Source of the DNA: Ziziphus jujuba
Taxonomy: Eukaryota > Streptophyta > Magnoliopsida > Rosales > Rhamnaceae
Direction: 5' to 3'
Length of the DNA stretch: 64,000 nt
Assembly: GCF_031755915.1 (NCBI RefSeq)
Contig: NC_083386.1
Location: forward strand, 9,486,001-9,550,000
Below the pieces are notes generated by a model. It saw nothing but the letters and a program-made list of their open reading frames with translations. It was not told where the DNA came from and ran no database searches. Both the position numbers and the translations under genes were made by a program. Positions 13,501 to 27,739 of the stretch are shown in pieces. Within the stretch, counting starts at the first letter, position 1. Each line of letters begins with the position of its first letter.

Positions 13501-13541
<41 letters not shown>
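13501..13541. repeat. (TA)n microsatellite
   Basis: About 20 uninterrupted TA dinucleotides. Similar shorter tracts occur throughout the spacers. Confidence 0.95.
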
Positions 13542-13545
<4 letters not shown>

Positions 13546-15259
13546 TACAATGGAGAGAATTAAAAGATTAAATTAAAATGTCACGAGACAACACAGTTCC
13601 TCAGACAAATCTAAAGAGGGTAAAGGAGCAATTTCTCACGAGTCCCTGATACTATATTGATCTATTAAAAAGTGAATATATCATCTATATGATTATATAT
13701 TTATATTCTCTTAGCAAGTATTAGAGAATAACTAGTGTGGTATATAATAGTAATAGCAAACCTTTCAAGCCCGTATTGCCAGATTCCAGACTGAGATAAC
13801 TACTCATATATTCATTTGAATATGAAAGAAGTGAAAGAGAAATTATCATTTGAATATTGTAGACTCTTTTACTTTGAGTGTAACTCATTAACTATTTAGA
13901 GTAAAAAAGCTAGCAGAGGTGCTGCTGATATGGCAATATAACATCTCCAATAGCCTATTTGATGTTCTATTAATTGCTAAAAAAATTTGCCACATCAATA
14001 AAAATGGATAAATTTTAGGAACAATTTTCTTCTATGGTTATGTGAAAAAACTCTATCAAACTGATGTAATAGGAAAAAAAATAAATAAATAAATAAAGAG
14101 ACCATTTTATTTATAGAGAATGTGTTAGACATGTTAGTAATTTAGTCTCTCTTGCCTCTCCTTCCCTCCCAAAACACCACTTTCTCTTTCTAAAAAAATT
14201 GGAACCCTTTTTCTCTCTCTCTCTCAGAGGGAGGTCTTCGTCAACAGGCAAGGATTTCCTCTCTTGCTCCGTTTTATTCAACAAGTTATATACCAAATCG
14301 CCATGTGCCCATGGTGAAGAAAAATTCAACAAATTGAAAGCAAAAATCACCAGGAAAAATAAAGAATTAAAAACATAAAAAACAAAGAATTGAAGGAATC
14401 CAAAGAGGAAAAATTCTCACTACTCTCCTAGGCCCTTTTGGCCGAAATTGTCGGTGAGGTTCATTCTATTTATTTATCCAACTACAACTAGATAAAATTA
14501 TCATTGGATTTATAATAAATATTGGTATGGAATTTACTTGAAAAATTATATATTTTTTTTAATTTTTTTTTTCAGGGTTCTGTTCAGGGGTTGAAGTAGA
14601 GTTTGACACTACATTGAATCGCCAAAAAAGTGTGCTTTTTTAAGAATTAGATGCGGGTTCCATGGAACTTAGAGATTGATCTCTGGAATGAATCAAAAAA
14701 GATTGATAGAATAAAACATCTAGGATAAAGCAAATCCGGATGGTGGCAATATGATATCCTTGAGATTTTTTGGGGGTTTAGTGACTAAAATTACAAAATA
14801 TAGTATTTTTCTTCTTTCTTATCAGAATCCAAACAGGAACCCCAACAAAAGTCGTAAATCATTTTAGATGGTGTATGGCTGCGCTTTATGTTTTTTAGGA
14901 ATATATGGCCGGATTGTTGTATTTTGGAACCAAGAGAAACCAAAAAATTCCATAAAATAGGAAATAAACAATAATAAAATAAAAAACTAACCATTTAGAA
15001 TTTTACACATAATCAATGTTTTTATTCTGAACGAAACCATTGGAAAACAATTTTCAAAACACACTATTTATTAAACAAACATTATATCATATCAACATCA
15101 ACATCTTCTAGCTTTCATACCATAGAGGTTCCAATGGATGGAACCACCGGAGATACTCTTATTTAAATATCAAAAGGAAAGTTCTCTTCCGGATTGAAGC
15201 TCCTGGAATCACCTTCCCTTCACATGGGAAAAAAAAAATATAAAAAGAGCACAAAAACC

Positions 15260-15291
<32 letters not shown>

Positions 15292-15346
15292 GATTACAAA
15301 TTCCTTTCACTCGTATTATCCTGAATAAAAAAGTCTAAAACTGAAT

Positions 15347-18300
15347 TTATGAACAAGAAGGCATATTAGGAGGGGGGGGCTTCATGCTAGTTTGATTAGT
15401 AGGTCCATTTTCCACAATGATTACAGTGGCCATGCCCCATGTAGCATGCTCTTCTATGTGACAATGCATAAACCATACCCCTGAAATTTAAACAATTTCA
15501 CACAACTTTTAGTTTCTAATATCAATAAAATAATACTTATAAAAACATATATATTCAAATTTTAAATAGCCACAAGGAAATAATGTTGCTGAGCTAGCTT
15601 ATGATGATGTTGATCAATAATGGTGATGTGGTCCCAAATATTTTTAATAATTTTTATTTTTTCACATTTTTTTATTTTTCAATTTTTTATATTTAAAAAA
15701 AGTATTTATTACTAAGTGATCCATTGGCAGGAGAAATTATTCAGTGCACAATGTGCACCAGCCTAGATTCTGATTTGATGCACATAGGGCATAGGCATAG
15801 CATAGCAAAGAAGTTGAAAAATGTGATAATAATTTTTTTATAAAAAAAATAATAATTAATTAATTAACAATTAGTAGGCACGCATACCAGGATTGTCGGC
15901 AATGAATCTGACAGCGGACCATCCATTCCTAGGGACTCCAATGGTGTTAACCAGAGGTGGGTCATCCAAGTTGTAACTTTCTGGAGAAGAAGTTTCATTG
16001 AAAATTCCATAACCTGTCCCAATCAAGTAGAAGCTAAAGCCGTGAAGATGCATTGGATGGTTCTGAGCACCCCCAAGGTTTGTTCCTTGGTACACTATTT
16101 CTACTGCTTCTCCATACTTGACTTTTGTCACATTTGTCCCCACCATCGGATTGTATTCATATAATGTATTATTCCCCGATGTGAAGTTAAAATAATGAAG
16201 TGGTCTAGCCGGGAAATCCGTCGTATAGGTGCCATTATTTATACTCCTGTCAAAAAAAATTTAAAAAAAAAAAAAGTTTTAAGCAATAATATTATTTACC
16301 ACCACTAGCTTATAATAAAACATGATTAATTAATTTATGTGGTAATAAATTTTGTATTAAATTATACATCGTTATGAATATTATTTGAGATAACTTATGT
16401 TTTCCCTTTTCATTTTCAATGAAACTAAACATTTTTAAAACACTATCCGAACAATTTCAGAATGCAAATTAAACGTACCAATAATATGCATATAGGATAT
16501 CAAGAGTTGGGGCGTCGAAGGTGATGTTGGTCAAGCTAGCAGCAATCCTATTGTTATTAGGACCACCACAAGATTGGTTGGCACATTCTATTTGATTCAC
16601 TGCAATTGTAATGAACATACTTTTGGTAATATTTGTGGGGACAGTGACGTTGTACAACGACTTGATTTTAGCGGTGAAGTTATCGGCTGCATCTTGATTG
16701 GTATTGTTAGGAAGGTTGGGGTAAGAAGGAGAAGAAGGGGGAGTATAAGTGCCATTGTAATGAACAACAGCCGAGGTGCTGTTGTATTCCTCGTCGGCCT
16801 CGTCGAATAGGTTGTCGAATTGGATAGAAATATAAGGCTTAGCGGCCATGTAATAGTAACTTGGAGTCTGGTTGGCGGTGAACAAGATGTCCATAGTTTG
16901 TCCAGGAGTTATCATGATGTAATCCGTGACTATGTGCTTGATGTATGCAGCATCTTGTGCTACCACCGTGAGGGTGTGATTGGCAATTCCGAAAAACATT
17001 TCTTCGTTCATTACGGCATTCACTACACGTAGAAGATACGTATTGTTGTAGTTCACATGGAGATGATACGTTGTATTTTCTGTAACAAGTAACAGCAGAT
17101 ATTTATTGATTATATAAACTACTTAATATATTCATTACAATACAACAATATATTCTAAATTATTATGTAATTTAAAAGAAAAAAAATCGAACGTTGTAAC
17201 TAGAAAAAAGTACAACAAAGAAAAGAGCATCTTTTTTTTTTTTTTTTTTTTAGTCTAAAAATGCATGATTTAAAATATTCAAATAAATATCATACCAATG
17301 TCAGAGCAATAATAAACATCTCCTTGCCAGCCGTTGATGGTGTAACCAGCCACTTCAGGTGGTCCACTTCCAGCGGCCGTGGATTCATCAATTGCTTCCT
17401 TTAAGTCCTCATCGTACCATGATCCTGCATTAATGAATCAAGTACGAAAAAATAATTAAATCCAATTCCATATATTTAATGCCAAAAGACCTGTTTTCTT
17501 TAATTATAATAATAATATATTTGTAAAGATTAGTTCTATACGGATCACATTTAATTGGACCGCTAACACCTTATAATTTTTTTATTTTTAAATATCATAC
17601 ATGTATGCACGCCAAAGTTTCTCAACATGCAGAATTACTTTAAAAGTTGAGAATTAATTAAAATTCTAAATGGTATATATATTGAAATTCTAAATGAGGA
17701 AAGTAAAGTCCTCATATACGTTATTATTTGATTTTTTAACTTTGGCTGTTAAAACAATCAAAGGATTAATTGATAAAAAATATCCTACAGTAAAGGATTA
17801 GATGTATTTGTATTTACCAAGTACAATGGTTCTTTCCTCGTCAGGCTCAGGAAATGGATATGTATTTCCAATTGGAGGTAAAATAATAATAGCACCGTGA
17901 ACAGAGGCTCTGGTCCAATCACTATGGGCATGCCACCAAAGTGTTCCTTCTTCATCAGAAAAATTAACCTCATAAGTGAAATTCTGTCCTGGATGAATTG
18001 GACACTGTGTGATGTTCTCTGGACCATCTGACCATGGATTTCTTGGCTGCTTCACTCCATGCCTATTAGCATTATAATAGAAAATAATTAACCCTTTTAA
18101 CTATTTTAAACATAGGTTTATTTTCAACCCTTTGAAAAGCCAAAAGGTTGCCAAAATAATTAAAGAGACAAATTAAGATGGTAATTGATTGGTTAACATG
18201 TATTATAAGTTATACCAGTGAATAGTTACACCATAATTTCCGTCATTGTGGACATTAACAAATGCTGTATCTCCTTTTCGAACAGCAATGGTGGGACCTG

Positions 18301-18571
18301 GAAAGGCTCCATTGACAGTGAGCATGCTTTTTGTGGCACATATTCTTGTAAAATTCGCCTCCTTAAGCTGCACCAATCACAGTGGATACGCCCACCTTAG
18401 TCACTACATAATAAACTACATATATACATGTATATATCTGTATATATGATTTTGCTATAAAAAAACATCCAGCTTTTAATAACGTGAGTATCTAACATTA
18501 AGCAACATTTTCTTTGATAGAGATTTTTCATAACATATTATGATGGGAGACAAATCTTTTCTATGGCAAAA

Positions 18572-18615
<44 letters not shown>

Positions 18616-19512
18616 GTATAGAAATCATCTATTAGGCTCAAAGGAACAATTTATGTTCGGCACTTAACATCCTATTGTCAGTAATAGACGCTTAGTAATA
18701 TGTCATATATGGAATAAAATATAAATTGTTCGATAGAGTCTATTAAATAATTTTTCTGTATAAAAAATATAAGAGCATATATATAATATATGTATATATA
18801 AAAGTACTCTATCCCTTTATCTAGGATCATTTTATTTCCAACGCTAAATTATTTAACATCCCCAAATAAATTAGGACAAATCTTGAATAAAAATTTCATG
18901 GAGAGGAGACTCATTGTATGCAATATATACTTATACATTTAGTATTTTTAAGTTGTCGATATTCATATTTTATAATTATTATATATATATAGTAAATTGC
19001 ATGACGTCAAAATTAGTTAGACTCAAAAATAAAAAATAAAAAATAAAATTCTCTCAATTTGAGACTCATCATTTAATCAATGCTATGCAACGAATCCAAA
19101 GAGTACAAAATCATATTTGTGCATTTTAAAATTTTCATTAAAAATGAAATATATATATATATATATAGAAAAATTTTAGGATGCGGACCATATCTAAGCT
19201 CAAAAAGCATCATCTTAACTATGATCAGCACTGTAAAACTACTATATATATATATATATAGTTATGTTCAAGTAAAGTTTATATTTAATAAAATAAAATA
19301 TATTTTGACGATCATTGAATTATATTAAAGATTATAATTGAAAATTTAAAAAATAATTAAACATATATTTAATAATATATTAAAATCTTATTTAAAAAAA
19401 GTAAATTTTATCGGATATATAATTTTAAATCTTAACTTTTGATATGATTTGAAGACTGAAAATAAAGAATTTTGTATTAAATTTATATTAAAGACCTTAT
19501 TTGATCATGATA

Positions 19513-19551
<39 letters not shown>

Positions 19552-19812
19552 ATAATCTAAAGACCAAGTTAGAGAATGCACCAAACTTATGATCATTAGA
19601 TAATCAATTAAAGAAGGAAAAAAAAAAAAAAAAAAAACACCACCTCATTTAGCATTAACGCTAACCAAGCAATAATTGGGGGAGGGTAAGTAAATTAAAC
19701 TTACAACGAAACTATAGTGATGGACGTTAGCAGCCATGGAAAGGACCAATCCATCCAGGAAAAAAAACCCCATGAGGAACCCAATGATCAAACCCATTTT
19801 CTTCATTCCCAT
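15347..19812 (-). CDS. Laccase (multicopper oxidase), complete
   Basis: Secreted p-diphenol:O2 oxidoreductase that couples one-electron oxidation of phenols to reduction of O2 to water; plant laccases act in the cell wall (lignin, flavonoid polymerisation). Seven exons: 19812-19705, 18367-18216, 18062-17818, 17424-17296, 17079-16479, 16246-15888, 15480-15347. They join in frame at GT..AG borders to 1728 bases, 575 aa, normal for the family. Residues 1-28 form a hydrophobic signal peptide. All four copper regions are intact: HWHG at 86-89, HAH at 131-133 (WWHAHSDW), HPMHLHG at 475-481, and HCHIEEH at 537-543 with axial Met 548. Many N-glycosylation sequons lie in the central domain. The segment [14 protein letters not shown] and the ANVHHYSF start resemble the LAC14/LAC15 clade (inference). 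The ATG at 19812 is chosen because it is the first in the leader and precedes the signal peptide. Copies A and B are decayed relatives. Confidence 0.93.
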
Positions 19813-19890
19813 TCCTACTTTAATTTAGTGATAAAATCTTTCACCTTACTTTGTTTCTTATGGATTTTCTGATTGAGTTGATGAGCTGTT

Positions 19891-19897
19891 ATTTATA
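19891..19897 (-). promoter_or_regulatory. TATA box of the intact laccase
   Basis: TATAAAT read on the minus strand (context CCTATAAATAAC), about 80 bases upstream of the ATG at 19812, a usual position for a plant gene with a short leader. The truncated copies have TATGTAAATA at the corresponding place, so the box is damaged there. Confidence 0.65.
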
Positions 19898-20791
19898 GGC
19901 AAATTGAAAAGATTTAACAATACGCTTTTTGAAAATTCTAACGTCAATAGAAAACAGGGCAAGTGGGAAAATGCATGTGCGAAAACAACCCACTGGTCCT
20001 GGGGCCACCAATTCTGCAAAGAGAAGTGAAGTGCTGCTCTGCATATTTATTTATTTTGAAACGAGAAACATATGGATGGCAACTACATCGATGCAAAATT
20101 AGTTAAAAATAAAATAAATAAATACTAGTTAAGTAAATTGATATTATATATTAAATATCTTTATCATTTTAAAATAACTATAAATTGATGTTATATATAA
20201 TTATCTTGTCATTTTTTGTTTTAAAATAAAAAAAATATTTCTTATAAGTATCATAAATATCAGATCATAATTCTGACCATATAATTTTATAATATAAAAT
20301 AAGCCTATTATATATAAATGCCTCATCACTTTGGAGGTCTCTAATGCCACACGTCATTTGAACAATCCATTGCCGGTATATATGACATTTCTTTTCTATT
20401 TAGCTTTTTTAATGGGAGATTGCAAAATTTTTCAATGGTAAATTAGGTACTAAATTTGAAGCCACATAATCATAAAGCACGGGGTCATATATTATTTAAT
20501 GAATTAAGTAATATTATTTTATGTTTAATTAGTAAAAGATAATCAAATAGCATATCTCTTTTGAATTTAATAAAAGTTAAAGTTTGATATTGTCGCTTGT
20601 TAACATTTGTTATTAAAGTTTAGTAATAGAATTTGATATTGATAATAACATTGATATTGATTATTGATAATAACGTTGATATTTATTATTGAAGAATCTA
20701 TACGAACCCTAAAATTTAATATTATTATCTTATAATAATAATTTCAAAATACTGTTACAAAAATCTTTAATTAAATTGATATGATAATGTG

Positions 20792-20826
<35 letters not shown>

Positions 20827-20889
20827 CTGTGTGTGCCTTGTAATTTTATACTTCAAATATTATCCTACCTAGCAAATATTAATAAGTTT
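19898..20889. other. Laccase upstream region, no gene
   Basis: AT-rich promoter-side DNA of the intact laccase. Contains a (TA)(GT) tract near 20795-20835 and a (TA)n tract near 20965. No coding sequence seen. Confidence 0.6.
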
Positions 20890-20955
20890 TATCTCTTTCC
20901 CTCCAATCCAATCAACACAACATATTAACTTTTGTTGATGAGTGACGGATTCAGA

Positions 20956-20990
<35 letters not shown>

Positions 20991-23900
20991 CGTCTTTGTT
21001 TTTTTTTTTTTTTTTTCTTTTCATCAGAGGGATACCACTATCTGATAGAACTTAATTATTTTTTAAATTTATGATTTAAAGAAAAATAGACATATAAAAG
21101 TGTACATTTTTTATTTTTGGCTGTACTGCAAGTCAAACAATTAGAGTAGTTACTAATTAATTTATTTTCTCTCGTTTTAATAATTTAATTTATATTAAAA
21201 ATGAATATACTCCTTGAGGAACAAGAAAAGGAATAAATTCTTTTTTTTTTTGGATGAATAAGGAACAAAATTTTTTAATTCACCGAAAACCGTGTCGTCA
21301 ATATGAAATGATGACCTTTAGCAACCACATGCATGCATAGGATTCATAAAATATATATATATATAATATAATAAAATAATATGCGTGAATGGTCCATTCT
21401 ACTAATAAAACGTGTACCATTGTGGACCGGAAAAGAACAAAATGGTCAGGCATGCTTTTGTCCCTACAAGCTATAATTTAATCAAATTAATTGATGAAAT
21501 GACTTTGCTCAATTATAGCTTCTTTTTTTTTTTTGGGGTAATGTTGCTCAATTATAGCTTGTTCCATGAAAAAATAAAAAAAAAATAATAATAATAAAAT
21601 AACCAAGTGACTTTGCTAGCTCCTATTACAATAAAAAAAAAATAAATAATTTGCTTGGTAAAAATTATGTATAAAAAAGGAAAAAAAATGTTTATTTTCT
21701 CCAATATTTTTTTAAAAGAAATAAAATTGAGGAAGAGGTCTATATAATGTTGGCGAAAAACGAGAATGTCAATGTCTCAAATTTTTCACTAATTAAACAA
21801 AAGTAATGGGACTCACTCAATTGCCGACGAAGAATGATAGATTTTCAAGATTACGGACTCTAATCAAAATGTACAGAACTCTAGAGAAGTCAATAAAAGC
21901 AAGCAATTAATTGAAAACTTCCAATTGCAAAAGGACGAAAAACAAAAAGAAAGAAGCAATTGAGAAGTTTTCTAGAAATCAGTTTTTGAACTATAGTGCA
22001 ATTTAAGCATATTTATTAGAGTGATTAGAGCTTTAAAAAAGAACATAAAAAATGATAAAAATATTTTTTTATAGTGTTTAGCCAATTATGTAAAAAAAAA
22101 AATTTATTTTTTTAATGATTTTATTTAAAAGAATTACCAATTTTTATAATTTTAAAATAAATGTCAATTAAATTATTCCCTTTCTAGAAGACATAAATAC
22201 TTAATTTATCAAATAAGTGTTTTTAACCTTCCATAAAGATAAAGCAATACCAAACTTTACGTGGAGGAATATTTTTCAGAGGGCCCCTTGTAAAGGACAA
22301 TGATTGACCTACAGAAATCTGCACATGTTGTCCTATGCCTATTTGTTTAATAACCTAGTCTTTTAGCTCTTTATATATTTTAATTTTGTTTCAGTTTAAT
22401 TCCAACATAAAATTAATATGTAATAATTAATTAAATGAAAATTTACTTACCATATTGAATTAATTAAATAATCTGCTTGTTAAAAATTTTAAATATTTAA
22501 GAAATTTAATAAAAATTTTGCTTATGCCTAATGATTTTTTAATTAGTTAAGGGTTAAAAAAAATATTGTTTGAAAAAATGTTATGGTTGAGTGTAAAAAA
22601 ATAAATTATACTAATTGGAGAACAAATGGGGTACAATTAAAATAAAATTGAAAAAGAGAGATATCTATAAAGAGTTTTGATAAGATAAGAATCTCATAAG
22701 ATATTTAAGGATTGGGATATGAGATGTCAAGTGTTACGTAGGGGAAAAAAATAATCAACTTTAAAAAAAGCAAACACTAATAAATACTAATTTTTTTAAA
22801 TAATAATAATAACTATTAGTAGGTCATGGACACATTTTATAAGTTGCTCTTCCTTTTTATGTTCTATTTTTTAAAAAAATTAAAAAAACATATATTCAAA
22901 GGATAAAGTACTTTCCCAATCTTATTTTTATGATTTTCTATATAAAAAAATATACATTTTAAAGATTTTTTTTATAATTATTAATAAAAATATTTATTTT
23001 ATTTAAAAATATATTTGAAGGTATTATTTAGATCTTTTTTAATATTTATATATGTGTAGTCACTAAATTACATAAAAGTTTCACTTGTTTTTTTTTTTTA
23101 TGATATTGAAATTTTGGATGAAAAAGTAATTAAACATTAATAGTGAAATAAATTAGCAAGACCAATTTGGGAAAAAAAAAAAAACAATAGTTTGAGAATA
23201 AATATATAATTTAGGGACTTTTGATATTATCCTCTCTTTAATTTTGATTCTGTCATTTTTAAATTTAAGTGGATGACAACCCATGATTACTTTTGGAAAA
23301 CATTTATAAAGAAGATCAATCAATGAGAATATACAAGCCACCACAAGTCATCATTATAACCACGTAGATAAATTTTAATGGTAATGATGAGAAAAGTACA
23401 TCGAGATTCATGCCAAAATTTTGCTTATTAAATATTAGTAATACAATATTTTCCCAAAGAAAAGAGACAATTAGTTATACAACATAATAATAAAAATAAT
23501 AAAAAGCAATAAGAAGTTGCTCTGTAGGCCATGGTCATTACACATGCAAAAGGCATTTATGTTTGCTAATTATTTGTCTCCATCACTATAAAATTATAAT
23601 TTTTAATCGAATCATTTGTTTTATAAAGTAAAATTTCAATTATTTTTCACGTGGTATAAACGTTAACAATAATGCTTATTATGAGGGAAAAAAAAAAAGA
23701 AGGTAATATTTAAATTATATGTTTTAGAAATTTGTTTTTGTCGGTTTATGATTAGGTGGATGACAATTGACAACCTAGGATTCCTTTTGGTAAAAAAATT
23801 ATGAAGTAGTCAAAAAATTTGAAATTTATAGCATCAATCAATAAGAACATACAAGTCATCATGCATGATAACAACGTAGATTAATTTTAATGATAACGAT

Positions 23901-25460
23901 TAAAAAATAACACCAACATTCAAGCCAAAGTTTCGCTTATTAAATATTAGTAATACCAAAAAAAAAACAAAAAAAGGCAATGAGAATCTTTTATTTTTTA
24001 TTTTGGCTGAATAAAAGCAAGGAGAAGTTGCCATTTAGGCTTTGATCATAATACATATAAATTCTGCCATATGGGTTCACTAATTATTTGTCTCAGTTAC
24101 TATAAAATATTTTTAACCTAATAATTTGTTTTACAAAGTAAAGTTTCAATTATATTTCACGTGGTAAACGTTAGTAATGTTTATTATGAGTAAAAAAAAA
24201 AAAAAAAAAAAAAGAATATTTGAATTGTATTTTTTAGGTGCATGAACAAAGAAAAGTAGGCTAAGACGAACTAGTTCTTCTTTTTCTTTTGCTTTCGCTG
24301 ATTTGATTTTTTTTTTTTTTTTCGTTTACAGAACATGCTAGAATTTGTCGATTATGTTTGTTTATTTTAGGAGCAATAGTAATATGTTTTGGTTCAATGC
24401 TTATTCCTTACCAAAAAAAAAGGGCATGTTTGAAACTCGAAATTTGAAAAAAAAAAAAAAAAAAAAAAAAGAGAGAGAGGATTTCAAATTGAAACTTAAA
24501 ATAAAAATGTTGAAATTCTTTTGATTAAAGCAAGGATTTTCAGCAAACATATACGGAAAAGTCCATGTAAATCTTGATAGAAGGGTTAAATTTCACTTTA
24601 ACTTTATTATGAAAGAAATTTTACTTTTGACTTTCAAATTTAAATTCCTTTAAAAAAAAAAAAAACTTAATTTTAAACAATACGGTTTTAGCTTTCAAAA
24701 TTTAATAGGTTGTATTTTCCTCAAATCAGTTTTTCTTATCTTTTTTAATTTTTTAAGAAAACAAAACTTAAGTGGTATTATTTTCAATTTTTATTTTCTC
24801 TTATAAGAAGGTATTAAATTTCAATTAAATAAGTTAGAGATACTAAAATTATAATATTTAAAACTAGGGATCTAAACTATAATTAATAATCAGAATCACA
24901 TGATAATTGGATAAAATGCAACAAATTTAAATTTAAGCAAAGCAAGAAATTAATTAATCTAGCAGCAAAATGGTTGATATTGTCTCAAAGACAGAAAAGA
25001 AAATCAATTTTCTTTTCCCGTTACTGAAAGAACATCTAATTAACGGTTAATGTGTAAATATAAATGTGTAGGAATTTATATATATTATTTGAAATAAAAT
25101 AAATATATATAATATAGTTTTTATGGCAAATGCAATAATTAATTTGAGCATGAAATAAAATTTGCTATATATAAAAAAAACATATATACCTAATTCACAC
25201 AGACACTGCACAAAATAAAATAATAAAGTAGAGAGTCACCAGCTGGCCTTAAGAGCAAGAAAATATGGACTACTTTTGAGATTTGTCGTGATGCCAAGAA
25301 AGATGTTGAAGATGCAAAATTGTGAAGAGGATTTGAAGTGTACTCATTATATCAACGACATAGATGAGTAAGACTTTTATATCATATAAATTTTAATTTT
25401 GCAGTACAATTATTAATGTTTTTGAAGTACATGTGTACTGCACCATTACCACTATTTTTT
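20890..25460. repeat. AT-rich flank, homologous to 6041-10200
   Basis: Counterpart of the flank of the truncated laccases, in the same order and orientation relative to the laccase start. Inside it, the segment holding TTTCACGTGGT is present twice in tandem (about 23340-23710 and 23860-24190), against once in the other block. No gene is seen. Confidence 0.7.
23340..24190. repeat. Internal tandem duplication of about 0.5 kb
   Basis: Both copies run through GCTTATTAAATATTAGTAATAC, then a TTATTTGTCTC segment, then TTTCACGTGGTA and GTAATG/CAATAATG with GTTTATTATGAG or similar, ending in a poly-A run. Copy starts are near 23346 and 23860. A single diverged version lies at 7420-7730. Confidence 0.72.
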
Positions 25461-27164
25461 CTGTTATTTATTATTTCTCTTTTCCCTTTAATCCAAAAAA
25501 TATTTGCCCAATTTAAACATAGCTCTTATTTATTATTATTTTTCCACAAATATTGTATTTTCTGTTTTGAAAAATTATAATAAATCTCTCTCACATTTTT
25601 CTTGGATCACATTTGAACAGATAAAAAAATATATATATATTTTGTATGAGTAAAATAAAATTAAATAAAAAATGTAGATATGGTATGCTTATCAGTTTTA
25701 TTGATGAAAAGAACAAATTTTTCCATACATTCCTTCTATCTTGCTACCATCAGTCTAAAAATATGTTTTGCACCATATGATCCATTGAGAATGGCCACTA
25801 AAATTTCTTAATATCCTTGGCACTCTTAGACTTCAAATTCAGTATAAATGCTTCATTTTGGAGCAAGATATAAAAAAGGAGGTCAACAACGTTATCTTGA
25901 CCATATGATGCAAGCCTTGGCGTCATAACGCACAAGTCTTTTAGATCAATTTTTTTAATATCAAGTTTTTTTTTTTAATTAAAAAAAAAGTTAAAAAATA
26001 ATTCATATGAATTTAGAAAAAAATAAAAATTCGTGTTAGAAAATGCGTTGAAGATATTTGGCAAAATCTTGCACTTATATTGCATGGTTCACCTATTCAA
26101 ATTAAAAATAATAATAATAATAATAAATTATAAATATTAAACTGTACATTTTTAAAATGAATTGAATTGGAACCGATAAAAAGATAAACAAAAGTTAATT
26201 AGATTATGATTATATCTAAATTCTATATTGTAGAAAGTTTTAAATAATTATAGATTAGTAGCATGTATGAGACTAAATTTTTTTCTTGAAAACTTAGAAT
26301 AAAGTTATCATGAATATATTATAAATAGATATTTGCTATTTTTTTTTTTTGAAAATTTGAAATACACAAAGTTTCCATTAACTTATTATGAATATATGTT
26401 GACTAATATATATGTGTTAATTGCATAGGCATAGACTTTTAAAATTTGAATTATTTTATTGTTTAGTGGTTTTATGTGATTAAACTAATAATAAAAATAA
26501 CAAAACACCTTATTATGTCTAAGCTCTCATCTAAGCTTATAAGGTTTGAGGCTTGATCTCACCGTCTTATCATGTCTCACATTTTTTAAAACCTTGATAA
26601 ATGGTTGTCATAGCAATCAATTTTAAGTAAAATTCATTTTACTTTGTTAAACTAAAATTCATATTTGATGATCAATTGATTTTATTAAAGTCTACAATTT
26701 AAAGCTTAAAAATGCTCAAATATAGATTAACAAACGAAAATCTTATTTAAAAAAATAAATATTTCAAGTCTCAATGATTAATAAATATAAATATCAATTT
26801 TTAATGTAATTTTATTTTAATTTAGACAGATGTTATAAATCTAACTAATATATAATTTAAAAAATTATGCACTATAAAATATAAAAAATAGGGAAATAGT
26901 AATGGGAAATCTCATCTTTTTATGATTTTATTGTATGATTTATATCATATTTGCCACCATAACCTATATTTCTAGGCTATTTATAAATATATATATATAT
27001 ATATATGTATACACGTATATCAAATAATCTCTACTATCAAAGGGTTACAGATATATTTCCTTTTCAATGGTTACACAGGTTATACAATTAAAAGAAGATA
27101 AAATAATGATGGTGACATCTATTATATTAATAAACGGTATATTATATACTATTATTTTTGCAGT
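25461..27164. other. Intergenic spacer, nothing recognised
   Basis: AT-rich DNA with short A/T runs and a (TA)n tract near 26985. I see no coding sequence, RNA gene or clear transposon. Confidence 0.55.
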
Positions 27165-27690
27165 ACATTTGTTTTTGTTAATTTTTTAAAACATTAAATT
27201 GTTTTTAAAATTTTTTTCATTCGATAAGTATTTAGAATATTTAGAAAGCAAAATCGTATCAAAATCCTAAACAATTTTCTATTTTAAAAGTACGAAAAAA
27301 CAAAAACAAAACAGAAAATACCCTTGTTTTTAAAGCAGCACATTTGTTTTTGTTAATTATTTAAAACATTAAATTGTTTTTTAAAATTGTTTTCATTCGA
27401 TAAGTATTTAGAATATTAGGAAGCAAAATCGTATCAAAATCCTGAACAATTTTCTATTTTTAAAAGTACAAAAAAACAAAACAAAACAGAAAACACCACA
27501 TTTGTTTTTGTTAATTATTTAAAACATTAAATTGTTTTTTAAAATTGTTTTCATTCGATAAATATTTAGAATATTTAGAAAGCGAAATCGTATCAAAATC
27601 CTACACAATTTTCTATTTTTAGAAGCGCCAAAAAAAAAAAAAAAAAAAACAACAACAAAACAGAAAACATCCTTGTTTTTAAAAATTAAC
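27165..27690. repeat. Three tandem copies of a 158-190 base unit
   Basis: Units start at 27165, 27340 and 27498, each with ACATTTGTTTTTGTTAATT. Each then has TTCATTCGATAA, AATCGTATCAAAATCCT and an A-rich end with ACAAAACAGAAAA. The middle copy lacks the short CCTTGTTTTTAAA tail. The array ends about 50 bases before the CT-rich leader of the next gene, so it may be part of its promoter. Confidence 0.88.
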
Positions 27691-27739
27691 GAGTTTGGCT
27701 ATTGTTTTTTTTTTCCCCAAGAACCGTTTTCAAAAACAG

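Larger units (their letters stand above)
10201..15346. other. Intergenic spacer without recognised genes
   Basis: AT-rich DNA with T-runs, a (TC)n tract near 12873, a (TA)n tract at 13501-13541 and two related MITE-like elements. A CT-rich stretch at 14140-14460 looks like a leader or promoter region, but I find no convincing coding sequence attached to it on either strand. Confidence 0.6.

Noticed and set aside
14111..14350. 79-codon minus-strand frame in the CT-rich region
   Set aside because: Low complexity, no family, no supporting exon; the region looks like untranslated or spacer DNA.
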